Part shown: positions 17,195-25,347 of the stretch, one piece after another
Layout: every line of letters begins with the position of its first letter
How positions within the stretch are numbered: position 1 is the first letter of the stretch
Assembly: GCA_946553025.1 (NCBI GenBank)
Contig: CAMNRM010000051.1
Span: forward strand, 1-37,641
Length of the DNA: 37,641 bases
Reading direction: 5' to 3'
Source of the DNA: an uncultured Clostridium sp.
Lineage (GTDB): Bacteria > Bacillota > Clostridia > Lachnospirales > Lachnospiraceae
Notes under the pieces: model-generated
Told to the model about the DNA's origin: nothing
The model's input: only the letters and a program-made list of their open reading frames with translations
The model's database searches: none
Program-made: the position numbers and the translations under genes

Positions 17195-17201
17195 GTTTTC
17201 C

Positions 17202-18995
17202 TCACTTCCTGGGATCGGTCACTACCCCGGCAATCGCCGTAGCCGCCGCTAAAGTAGGGCTGGACAGATAGCTTAACGTTTTTTTCGTCCCCTGCCTTCC
17301 GATAAAGTTCCGGTTAGCCGTTAAAAGAATCCTTTCATCATCCGTCATTAAGCCATAGGGCATACCGCAGCACAGACCGCAGCATGGATGGGAAATCACT
17401 GCCCCCGCTTCAATAAAGGTTTTGATGTACCCCCGCTCAATCGCCTGCTTAAATACGGTATTCGTCGCCGGGACAACCACAAAGCGCAGCCCCTTTGCCA
17501 CGGTTTTCCCTTTTACAATTTCCGCCGCTGCTTCCAGATCTTCAATGCTTCCATTCGTACAGCTTCCCAGGTAAACCTCGTCAATCTTTGTCCCAATCAC
17601 TTCGCTGATGGGATGAACATTATCCACGCCCTGGGGACAGGATAACTGCGGCTCCAACTGGCTTACATCATAGGTCAGCACCTTTTCATAATGGGCTTCT
17701 TCATCCACGCAAACCCAGTCAATCTCTTCCAGGGGCATACCGTAATACTCCGCCGTTTTTTCATCGGCTTCAAACAATCCGCATTTTGCACCGGCTTCCA
17801 GCGCCATATTTGCCACCGTAAACCGCTGTTCCATACTCATTTCATGGGCTGCCGGACCGGTAAATTCCAGCGACTTATACTGACCGCCGTCGGCTTTAAT
17901 ATCCCCCAGAATTTTTAAGATCACATCCTTCGACATCACTTTATCGGAAAGATGCCCGTTTAGCACAATCTTGATGGCATCAGGCACTTTAAACCATAAT
18001 TCTCCGGTAATCAGCGCTGCCGCCATCTCTGCCGTGCCGATGCCGGTACAGAAATTTCCTGCCCCGCCATACGTCGTTGTATGGCTGTCCGTTGCCGTGG
18101 CAATTTCTCCCGGCCTCGCGTACTTTGCTTCATGCATAATGGTGTGGCAGATTCCCTCACCGATGTGTAATTTTTTTATCCCATATCTCCTGGCCAGTTC
18201 TAACCCGGCATCATAGTGATTAGCATCATTTTTCGCCACCGCAGTAGGCATACAGTGATCCCACACAATCGTTACTTTGTCCGGATCATCGATTTTTTCC
18301 GCACCGATTTTATTCATGGTATCGACCAGATAGGTGGTGTAAATATCATGAATCATAAACATATCCGGTTTTGTAATCACAATATCCCCCGGCTGCACAT
18401 GCTCTTTTCCCGCATTTTTCTTCAGCAGTTTTTCCACCATAGTATAGCCTTTTTTCCTGCACTGTTCGATAGTCAATGGCTTTATTTCGGTTTTTACAAG
18501 CCCCTGGGCGATCCGTTTTTTTGTATCCTCAATCAAGCCTCCATTGGCTACAATATTAAACAGGTTTTCCGGGATTGCTCCTACCGAAAAACTCTTTCCG
18601 TTCACGCTTACGGTCTGGGCCTCTACGTCCACTGTGACAATATCCCCGCCGTCGCACACGTCCTGGATTTCGTCACACTGCAGCAGCAGGATTCCGCTGT
18701 TAAACGCATTGCGGAAAAAAATCCTGGCAAAACTTTTTGCAATAATGCAGCGCACCCCATTATAAGAAAGAACTGTTGCCGCCTGCTCACGGCTGGAACC
18801 GCAGCCGAAATTGCTGCCGGCTACCAGAATATCCCCTGCCTGTACGGTAGAACCAAACTCCGGTTTGAGCAGTTCAAAGGCATATTTTTTCATTTCATCA
18901 ATTGTCGGAATCGTGCCGCGCTTTCCTGGGATAATGGTATCCGTGTCAATATCATCTCCAAATTTCCAGATTCTTCCGCTGAATAATTTATCCAT
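17202..18995 (-). CDS. Fused 3-isopropylmalate dehydratase-type isomerase (small domain first)
   Basis: 597 residues. Residues 1 to about 165 are a LeuD-type swivel domain (GDDIDTDTIIPGKRG, AGSNFGCGSSREQAATVL, IIAKSFARIFFRNAFNSGI). From about Met186 a complete LeuC-type catalytic part follows (VWDHCMPTAVAKND, HIGEGICHTIMHE, TATDSHTTTYGGAGNF, YLGSCTNGSIEDLEAAAEIV, HPCCGLCCGMPYG, TANRNFIGRQG). All three Fe-S cysteine positions are present. The domains are normally separate, or in AcnA-type aconitases occur in the other order. The specificity loop after DTDTIIP reads GKRGTIP, unlike the YLxx loop I expect of LeuD. Reaction: shift of the hydroxyl on a 2-substituted malate via the unsaturated diacid. 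GGGAGG precedes the ATG. Confidence 0.9.
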   Translation of the reverse strand: MDKLFSGRIWKFGDDIDTDTIIPGKRGTIPTIDEMKKYAFELLKPEFGSTVQAGDILVAGSNFGCGSSREQAATVLSYNGVRCIIAKSFARIFFRNAFNSGILLLQCDEIQDVCDGGDIVTVDVEAQTVSVNGKSFSVGAIPENLFNIVANGGLIEDTKKRIAQGLVKTEIKPLTIEQCRKKGYTMVEKLLKKNAGKEHVQPGDIVITKPDMFMIHDIYTTYLVDTMNKIGAEKIDDPDKVTIVWDHCMPTAVAKNDANHYDAGLELARRYGIKKLHIGEGICHTIMHEAKYARPGEIATATDSHTTTYGGAGNFCTGIGTAEMAAALITGELWFKVPDAIKIVLNGHLSDKVMSKDVILKILGDIKADGGQYKSLEFTGPAAHEMSMEQRFTVANMALEAGAKCGLFEADEKTAEYYGMPLEEIDWVCVDEEAHYEKVLTYDVSQLEPQLSCPQGVDNVHPISEVIGTKIDEVYLGSCTNGSIEDLEAAAEIVKGKTVAKGLRFVVVPATNTVFKQAIERGYIKTFIEAGAVISHPCCGLCCGMPYGLMTDDERILLTANRNFIGRQGTKKTLSYLSSPTLAAATAIAGVVTDPRK

Positions 18996-19007
18996 CCTGA
19001 TCCTCCC

Positions 19008-20129
19008 TTACATCCGGCTGCTGACGGCGGCTGCCATCACCGTTTCTGTCGAAGCGCAGTAAACTTTCGCGTCTTCACATCCCATAGCTCCTGCAAAGGT
19101 ATAAAGTCCTGTGGTTACCAGACATTCCTTTGGTCCCATGGCACCTGCCCCCTGTACGATTACACTGTGATCCCCGGCAGCACTGATCTGTGCCCCAAAA
19201 TCAATAAACTTTGTCAGAATGCCTTCTTCCATCGCCTGGATATAGTCCCGGCTGGTTGCCGGGCACACGGTCAGACGAAATCCCCGGGCCAATGTTTTTC
19301 CGTCAATCAGCGCAGCGGCCTTCCTCAGTTCCTCTATGGTTCCCCCGGTGTACCCTCCAATCTGTCCGGCCTGCAGCTTCATCCCGGACACATTTCCTCG
19401 TTTCTCTATCCCGGCTTTTTTCTGTACCGTGCGGTTTTCGCACGGCATCATCACCATCGGCTCCACACCGGATAAATCAAAGCCAAAAGCATCTCCTGGC
19501 TTTTCCTCGATCACCGAAGCCGTAAAAGCCCCGGTCATACAGGCCATGCTGCAGAGCACATCCCGCTGATGCTGATCCAAGGTCGGGCAATAAAACGCCA
19601 GCGCCTTTCTTTCCACATCCCTTTTTTCCTTTAACAGTGCCAGCGCCGCATCCATAATGCTTACTCCGAGATTTAGTGTACCTTCCAGGCTTATATTCAC
19701 CGTTTCCGGGACAACGATGCTGTAACGCCCGGTTTCTGTTACCCGTGCCAGCTCGGGAATGCTGACATTAATGCCTAATGCGCCCCTGGCCCCGAAAATA
19801 CTTCCATGGGCACCGCCGCCGACAATGATCTGGCCCGGTTTTACCAGTTCATCAGCCATATACTGGTATCCGGTTCCCTTAGCCTGGATGTAGGTACAGC
19901 CATATTTTTCTGCAAACAACAGATTTTTCCGCAAAACGGCTGCCGCCTCCGGACGCCCCGTGGGTACATCGTGGTCATAAATCACCAGAACTTTTTCCGG
20001 GAAAGCTACTGTGGAGATGTCCTCCACAGCAGCATGAGATACCCCGTCATTTATCACGATATAATCCGGCTCCACCGTTACCACTGTCCCTGCATTTCCT
20101 CCCAATATCGCTTCTACGAATGTACTCAT
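19008..20129 (-). CDS. LeuC/aconitase-like paralogue lacking Fe-S ligands
   Basis: 373 residues, collinear with LeuC from VLVIYDHDVPTGRPEAAAVL to the C-terminus, but the signature positions are changed. Where LeuC has GSCTNG this protein has GGYTGG (Tyr260); where LeuC has CxxC it has AAGDHSVIV (near residues 317-325); TDSHT is replaced by GGGAHGS. Hence none of the three cluster cysteines remains at its expected place. The frame is intact and it has its own AAGGAG site before ATG 20129, so it is a maintained gene and not debris. It lacks a swivel domain. It could be a cluster-free lyase or dehydratase, or a partner of the fused isomerase encoded 12 bp downstream. No function can be assigned. 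Confidence 0.85.
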   Translation of the reverse strand: MSTFVEAILGGNAGTVVTVEPDYIVINDGVSHAAVEDISTVAFPEKVLVIYDHDVPTGRPEAAAVLRKNLLFAEKYGCTYIQAKGTGYQYMADELVKPGQIIVGGGAHGSIFGARGALGINVSIPELARVTETGRYSIVVPETVNISLEGTLNLGVSIMDAALALLKEKRDVERKALAFYCPTLDQHQRDVLCSMACMTGAFTASVIEEKPGDAFGFDLSGVEPMVMMPCENRTVQKKAGIEKRGNVSGMKLQAGQIGGYTGGTIEELRKAAALIDGKTLARGFRLTVCPATSRDYIQAMEEGILTKFIDFGAQISAAGDHSVIVQGAGAMGPKECLVTTGLYTFAGAMGCEDAKVYCASTETVMAAAVSSRM

Positions 20130-20178
20130 ATCAATTCTCCTTATCGATTTGCTGTAAAAATTCAACAGGGTACGAGGA

Positions 20179-23100
20179 TTACTGGGCAAGGGCTTTATAC
20201 TTTGCGTATCTTGCCTTCGCTTCCTTCTCCGTCCTCTCAAACAGGGCGTCTGCCTCCTGGGGGAAGGTTCTTTCCAGTGCGGAGAAACGTACTTCTCCCC
20301 GCAAAAACTCGCGGAAATCTCCCGCAGGTTCTTTTGAATCCAGAATAAACGGATTCTTTCCTTCTGCTGCAAGTTCCGGGTTATGGCGGTATAACTGCCA
20401 GTATCCCACATCCACCGCACGCTTAATTTCACCCTGCACATCTCCCATGCCGCAGCGCAGACCATGGCTGATGCATGGAGCATAGGCGATAATCAGCGAC
20501 GGGCCGTCATAGCTTTCTGCCTCGGTAATGGCTTTTAAGAATTGTGCAGGATTAGCGCCCATGGCTACCTGTGCCACATATACATCCCCGTAACTCATCG
20601 CCATCATGCCCAAATCTTTCTTCTTATTTCTCTTGCCTGCCGCAGCAAACTGTGCCACTGCGCCGGTAGGCGTAGCTTTGGAAGCCTGTCCGCCGGTATT
20701 GGAATAAATTTCTGTATCAAAGACCATAACATTGACATTGGCCCCGGATGCCAGCACATGATCCAGACCGCCGTAACCGATATCGTAAGCCCATCCGTCA
20801 CCGCCGAAGAACCATACTGATTTCTTGGTCAGATGATCCAGATTGGCTTTGATTTCTTCTACCGTTTCCTTTTCTTCTTCCGAAGGGGTATACTTCATTA
20901 TTCTTTCCTTCAGCACTTCACCGGTAAGTTTTGACTGCTCGGTATCGTTCATCCCTGCCAGCCAGTTCTCTGCTGCTTCTTTTAATGCCCCGTCACTGGT
21001 CTTTTCAGCCAATGTGCTTACAAACATCGCCAGTTTGCTTCTCTGCTGCTCTACCGAAAGCCAGATACCCATGCCGTACTCGGCATTATTCTCAAATAAA
21101 GATCCGCCCACTGCCGGCCCCTGGCCCTTATAATTCGTGGTATAAGGGAAGGACGGGAAACTGGTCGCCCAAACCTGGGAGCATCCTGTTGCCGTAGCCA
21201 CATACATCCGGTCACCGAAAAGCTGGGTAATCAGCTTCGCATACGGTGTTTCCCCACAGCCTGGACAAGCACCTGGGAATTCCAGCAATGGCTGTTCAAA
21301 CTGGCTTCCCTTTACGCTGGATGTACCCACCGGGTTTTTCTTGGGAGAAAGGGCAATCGCATACTCCCAGTTCGCCGCCTCATCCCGGTGCTGATCAAGA
21401 GGCTTCATGGTAATGGCTTTTTCTTTCGCCGGGCATACGCTGGCACAGCTTCCGCATCCGGTACAATCCAGGACAGAGGTCTGTATCCGGTACTGATAGC
21501 CTTCCATACCTTTTCCCTTTGCCAAAACCGTGGTAAATCCTCCCGGTGCTTTTGCCGCTTCTTCTTCGGTGGCAAGGAAAGGCCGGATACATGCATGGGG
21601 GCAGACATAGGAACACATATTGCACTGGATACACTTCTCGCTGTCCCAAACCGGAACCTTAACGGCAATCCCTCTCTTTTCATATTTCGATGTCCCCTGA
21701 GGCATGGTTCCATCCGGCAGATCAATAAACTCGCTGACCGGGATAAAATCTCCCTTCATGGCATTTACCGGAATCTGAATATTGCGAATCCACTTTGGCA
21801 AAGACTCATCTGTAGTTATCGGATCATCCTCCAGATCCGCCCATCTTTGTGGAACTTCCACCTCTTCCACCAGTTCTGCGCCCTTATCTACTGCTGCGTA
21901 GTTCATATTGACCACCTTATCTCCCTTTTTTCCATAGGATTTTAAGATAGCTGCCTTCATATACTGAACCGCTTCTTCAATGGGAATAATCCCGGTAATC
22001 TTAAAAAATGCTGCCTGTAAAATGGTATTCGTCCTGCTTCCCAGACCCAGTTCTGCTGCGATTGCCGTAGAGTCAATAGTATACAGATGAATCTTCTTTC
22101 GGGCCGCTGCCTTTTTAAATGCTGTGGTCAGGTGCTTTTCCAGCTCCTCGCCCTTCCAGTCACAGGTAATCAGTACATTCGCGCCCTCTCTGGCATCCGC
22201 CAGGATATCGTACCGATCCAGATAAGACTTGTTATGGCAGGCGATAAAATCCGCATGGTTGACCAGATAAGTCGAACGGATAGGCGCTTTGCCAAAACGC
22301 AGATGGGAACGGGTAACACCGCCGGACTTCTTGCCGTCATATTCAAAATACGCCTGCACATTCAGGTCCGTATGATCGCCGATAATCTTAATCGTGTTCT
22401 TATTGGCCCCTACCGTGCCGTCCGAGCCCAGCCCCCAGAACTTACAGCTAATCGTTCCTTCAGGAACCGTATTCACCTCCGGCCCTACTTCCAGAGAAAG
22501 GTGGGTTACATCATCATTAATTCCGATGGTGTAATGGCTGCGGGATTTATCCGCTTTCATATTGTCATACTGGGCAATCACCTGCGCGGGAGTATAATCC
22601 TTGCTGGCCAGTCCATAGCGGCAGGCAAGGACTTCAATATCCCTGTCGGACTCCAAAATTACAGAGCAGACATCTTCATACAACGGTTCACCCACGGCCC
22701 CCGGTTCCTTCGTCCGGTCATTCACCGTAATCTTTTTCACCGATTCCGGAAGCTGCTCTAAGAAATATTTTGCAGAAAACGGACGGTACAGATGGACATC
22801 GATATAGCCAACTTTTTCTCCTTTTTCCAGAAGATAGTCCACCGTTTCACGGACACAGCCGCTGGAAGAACCCATAACCACGATAACATGCTCGGCATCG
22901 GGTGCTCCGTAATAATTAAAGGGCCGATAATCACGCCCGGTAATGGCATTGATCTTATCCATATATTCCGCAACAATTTCCGGCAGGTTATCATAATATG
23001 TATTGCAGGCTTCACGGCTCTGGAAATAGGTATCCGAATACTGCCCGGTCGTGCGCAGAACGGGATGCTCCGGGTTTAATGCATTGGCACGGAACTTATC

Positions 23101-23703
23101 AAGCTCTTCCCAATCTACCAGATTTTTCAAATCCTCATAATCCAGACAGTCCACCTTCTGGATTTCATGGGATGTGCGGAAACCGTCAAAGAAATGTAAA
23201 AACGGAACATGGCCCTTAATAGCTGCAAGATGGGAAACTGCGCCAAGATCCATAGCTTCCTGCACGCTGGAAGATGCCATCATGGCAAATCCGGTCTGAC
23301 GGCAGGCCAGAACATCCGACTGTTCAGCAGAAATAGAAATCGCGTGGGTTGCTACATTTCTGGATGCCACATGGATGACTCCCGGCTTTAACTGTCCGGC
23401 AATCCGGTACATGGTGGGAATCATCAGCATTAATCCCTGGGATGCCGTATAGGAAGATGCCAGTACGCCGCCGTCCAATGCACCGTGCATCGCCGATACC
23501 GCGCCGCACTCGGACTGCATCTCCACCAGCCTTACCTGCTGCCCGAAAATATTTTTCATCCCGCCTGCCGACCACTTATCTACCAGTTCTGCCATCGGTG
23601 ATGACGGAGTAATCGGATAAATCGCTGCCACTTCGGTAAATGCATAAGAAGCATACGCTGCTGCTTCATTGCCATCCATTGCCCTTCTTACTTTATTGCT
23701 CAT
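20179..23703 (-). CDS. nifJ: Pyruvate:ferredoxin (flavodoxin) oxidoreductase
   Basis: 1174 residues, single-chain PFOR. Domain order is as expected: N-terminal pyrimidine-binding part (AMDGNEAAAYASYAFTEVAA, IYPITPSSPMAELVDKW), CoA and central parts, two [4Fe-4S] motifs (CIQCNMCSYVCPHACIRP and CTGCGSCASVCPAKEKA), then the TPP domain (GACPGCGETPYAKL, GDGWAYDIGYGGLDHVLA, YSNTGGQASKATPTG). Reaction: 2-oxoacid + CoA + oxidised ferredoxin to acyl-CoA, CO2 and reduced ferredoxin; such enzymes often take 2-oxobutyrate too. ATG 23703 is preferred because AGGAG is nine bases before it; ATG 23709 would leave three. First gene of the seven-gene operon and directly under the LacI operators. Confidence 0.95.
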   Translation of the reverse strand: MSNKVRRAMDGNEAAAYASYAFTEVAAIYPITPSSPMAELVDKWSAGGMKNIFGQQVRLVEMQSECGAVSAMHGALDGGVLASSYTASQGLMLMIPTMYRIAGQLKPGVIHVASRNVATHAISISAEQSDVLACRQTGFAMMASSSVQEAMDLGAVSHLAAIKGHVPFLHFFDGFRTSHEIQKVDCLDYEDLKNLVDWEELDKFRANALNPEHPVLRTTGQYSDTYFQSREACNTYYDNLPEIVAEYMDKINAITGRDYRPFNYYGAPDAEHVIVVMGSSSGCVRETVDYLLEKGEKVGYIDVHLYRPFSAKYFLEQLPESVKKITVNDRTKEPGAVGEPLYEDVCSVILESDRDIEVLACRYGLASKDYTPAQVIAQYDNMKADKSRSHYTIGINDDVTHLSLEVGPEVNTVPEGTISCKFWGLGSDGTVGANKNTIKIIGDHTDLNVQAYFEYDGKKSGGVTRSHLRFGKAPIRSTYLVNHADFIACHNKSYLDRYDILADAREGANVLITCDWKGEELEKHLTTAFKKAAARKKIHLYTIDSTAIAAELGLGSRTNTILQAAFFKITGIIPIEEAVQYMKAAILKSYGKKGDKVVNMNYAAVDKGAELVEEVEVPQRWADLEDDPITTDESLPKWIRNIQIPVNAMKGDFIPVSEFIDLPDGTMPQGTSKYEKRGIAVKVPVWDSEKCIQCNMCSYVCPHACIRPFLATEEEAAKAPGGFTTVLAKGKGMEGYQYRIQTSVLDCTGCGSCASVCPAKEKAITMKPLDQHRDEAANWEYAIALSPKKNPVGTSSVKGSQFEQPLLEFPGACPGCGETPYAKLITQLFGDRMYVATATGCSQVWATSFPSFPYTTNYKGQGPAVGGSLFENNAEYGMGIWLSVEQQRSKLAMFVSTLAEKTSDGALKEAAENWLAGMNDTEQSKLTGEVLKERIMKYTPSEEEKETVEEIKANLDHLTKKSVWFFGGDGWAYDIGYGGLDHVLASGANVNVMVFDTEIYSNTGGQASKATPTGAVAQFAAAGKRNKKKDLGMMAMSYGDVYVAQVAMGANPAQFLKAITEAESYDGPSLIIAYAPCISHGLRCGMGDVQGEIKRAVDVGYWQLYRHNPELAAEGKNPFILDSKEPAGDFREFLRGEVRFSALERTFPQEADALFERTEKEAKARYAKYKALAQ

Positions 23704-23810
23704 GCTCATATTCTCCTGCCTTTCTTTACATTCCTTGGACGGAAAGACTTTTCTTCCCCAAAAGTCTTATGGTTTACATGTTTTATTAATTTTGTATCAG
23801 TTTAACGTAT

Positions 23811-23827
23811 TAGTAAAACGTTTATCC
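23811..23827. promoter_or_regulatory. LacI-type operator O1 at the PFOR promoter
   Basis: AGTAAAACGTTTA, an inverted copy of the element at 23843-23858, just downstream of the PFOR -10 element. A further TTTAACGT half-site lies beside it at 23801-23808. AT-rich dyads centred on a CG step are typical LacI-family sites. Confidence 0.65.
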
Positions 23828-23835
23828 TTACGAAT

Positions 23836-23864
23836 ATGTTAATTTAACGTTTTACTTTTGTCAA
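23836..23864 (-). promoter_or_regulatory. Promoter of the seven-gene PFOR operon
   Basis: Minus strand TTGACA (23864-23859), 17-base spacer, TAACAT (23841-23836), about 130 bp before the PFOR start. Operator O2 fills the spacer and O1 covers the transcription start region, the arrangement expected for repression. Confidence 0.65.
23843..23858. promoter_or_regulatory. LacI-type operator O2 in the PFOR promoter spacer
   Basis: TTTAACGTTTTACTTT, identical over 16 bases to 25231-25246 at the second unit. It lies between the -35 and -10 elements. Confidence 0.7.
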
Positions 23865-23958
23865 GGTTTTTTTGTGAATTTGCTTTTTTCTGTCGTTTTT
23901 TACATTTACTCATTATCTTTTTTATGCATTTTTCACATATTTCTTTCGTCCTTTTATC

Positions 23959-23988
23959 TTGACAAAGTAGTTTTTGCTCTTGTAAGAT
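23959..23988 (+). promoter_or_regulatory. Promoter of the lacI-type gene
   Basis: TTGACA (23959-23964), 18-base spacer, TAAGAT (23983-23988), 61 bp before the ATG. A half-operator AGTAAAAC follows at about 23997-24004, so weak autoregulation is possible. Confidence 0.6.
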
Positions 23989-24049
23989 TAAGTTTAGTAA
24001 AACAAAAACAAAGCAATTTGGGATTTTCCCCCAGAAATGAGGATAATAT

Positions 24050-25075
24050 ATGGCTACAATTAAAGATGTTGCGAAGGCAGCCGGTGTTTCTGTAACCACC
24101 GTATCGATTATTATTAATGGAAAAGCAGAGGAACGAAAAATTTCAGAGGCCACACGTGACCGGGTACTGGAAACCATGCGTGAACTAGGCTATCAGCCAA
24201 ATTTAAGTGCCCGCCGGCTCCGCAACCAGGACAGCAAAAAACCGGTAATTGCCTTTTTCTGGCCCATCGATTACCGCACAACTATCCTGGCTTCTTTTTT
24301 GAACGCACTGCAGCTTGAAATTAAAGCATTGGATTTTGACTGTGAACTTGTTATTCAGACCTATGAAAACGATCATCTGAGCCAATATGGTTCATTAATC
24401 TTAAAAAATGAATACAGCGGCATTATTGTGGGTGCCTGTTCTTATGATGATCTGGACTACCTGGAGAAACTTTCCCCGTTAATGCCCCTGGTTTTGATTA
24501 ACCGGACTTCTGAACATTTTTCTACGGTAGGCGTAGACAACCACGAAGTCGGTTTTTTGGCCGCCAGACAATTTCGTCAAAAGGGATACACAGAAGCCGT
24601 TGTATTTGCTTCCGAACATTCCTATGTAGCTACCGGACAGCGTACACAGGCATTTCTCTATGCCTGTTCCCAGGCAGGAATCAATGTTATGGCAGAGCAT
24701 ATTTTTAAAATCCCAAACACAATCAGCGGAGGATGCCTGGCTGCCGAACAATACTGCCGGCTTTCCGATCCTCCAAAGATTATTTTTTGTGATTCCGATA
24801 CCATTGCCATCGGAGCATTAAACACCTTCCACCGATTTGGCTATCGCTTCCCTGACGATGTGGAGCTGCTGACCATTGCCATGCTGGAACCAGATTATGC
24901 CCAGCATACCAATCCGCCGCTAAGCGTTATTGAAATGCCGAACCATGAAATCGGAAAACAGATTATTGACCTTCTTTATGAAAAAATCACTAATCATAGT
25001 CTGGAACCTACCCATATTACACTCCCGGCAACGTTAATTCTGCGGGACAGTTTTTGTGGGAACCCAAACCTGTAG
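24050..25075 (+). CDS. LacI-family transcriptional regulator
   Basis: 341 residues. N-terminal LacI helix-turn-helix and hinge: ATIKDVAKAAGVSVTTVSII, then EATRDRVLETMRELGYQPNL. A periplasmic-binding-protein-like effector domain follows (FSTVGVDNHEVGFLAARQFR, KIIFCDSDTIAIGALNTFHR). GAGGATAAT precedes the ATG. It is divergent from the PFOR operon and upstream of the carboxyltransferase-CMD unit, and the same operator word occurs at both, so it should be the local repressor of the whole catabolic block. The effector is presumably the substrate or an intermediate. LacI proteins usually bind sugars, so an organic-acid effector would be less usual. Confidence 0.93.
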   Translation: MATIKDVAKAAGVSVTTVSIIINGKAEERKISEATRDRVLETMRELGYQPNLSARRLRNQDSKKPVIAFFWPIDYRTTILASFLNALQLEIKALDFDCELVIQTYENDHLSQYGSLILKNEYSGIIVGACSYDDLDYLEKLSPLMPLVLINRTSEHFSTVGVDNHEVGFLAARQFRQKGYTEAVVFASEHSYVATGQRTQAFLYACSQAGINVMAEHIFKIPNTISGGCLAAEQYCRLSDPPKIIFCDSDTIAIGALNTFHRFGYRFPDDVELLTIAMLEPDYAQHTNPPLSVIEMPNHEIGKQIIDLLYEKITNHSLEPTHITLPATLILRDSFCGNPNL

Positions 25076-25145
25076 CAGATATTTTCTGTTCGCCAATATC
25101 TTTTGTCCGCCACCCATGCAATCTGCCCTTTGCTCTGTTCTGGAG

Positions 25146-25180
25146 AACGCCGTAATTTTTTTATGGCGTTTTTTCTTTTT
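25146..25180 (+). terminator. Terminator of the lacI-type gene
   Basis: AACGCCGTAA, five T, TTATGGCGTT: a 10-bp stem with one G-U pair, followed by TTTTCTTTTT. It isolates the regulator gene from the next promoter. Confidence 0.8.
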
Positions 25181-25185
25181 TCCTA

Positions 25186-25214
25186 TTGACAACTCTGTTT
25201 TTTTATATTATGAT
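25186..25214 (+). promoter_or_regulatory. Promoter of the carboxyltransferase-CMD unit
   Basis: TTGACA (25186-25191), 17-base spacer, TATGAT (25209-25214), immediately followed by two operators. A long leader of about 125 bases precedes the gene. Confidence 0.75.
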
Positions 25215-25230
25215 TACTGTATCCTTTTAG

Positions 25231-25246
25231 TTTAACGTTTTACTTT
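25231..25246. promoter_or_regulatory. LacI-type operator O3
   Basis: TTTAACGTTTTACTTT, identical to O2. It lies just downstream of the expected transcription start. Confidence 0.7.
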
Positions 25247-25250
25247 AGAT

Positions 25251-25267
25251 GGTTTAACGTTGTATTT
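25251..25267. promoter_or_regulatory. LacI-type operator O4 (variant)
   Basis: GGTTTAACGTTGTATTT, a weaker copy 20 bases after O3. The 20-bp offset (about two helical turns) would put both sites on one face of the DNA. Confidence 0.55.
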
Positions 25268-25347
25268 ATCCTTTTGTAAAATCAGAAGCCTTCACCTTCC
25301 CTTGAAGGTTCCCGATTTTAATACCACTTACGAAAGGACGTGATTTT

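Noticed and set aside
12583-20129. Leucine biosynthesis operon
   Set aside because: Although leuB-, leuC- and leuD-like genes are present, leuA is absent and the operon contains a substrate importer, PFOR, Ptb and Buk, which point to catabolism.
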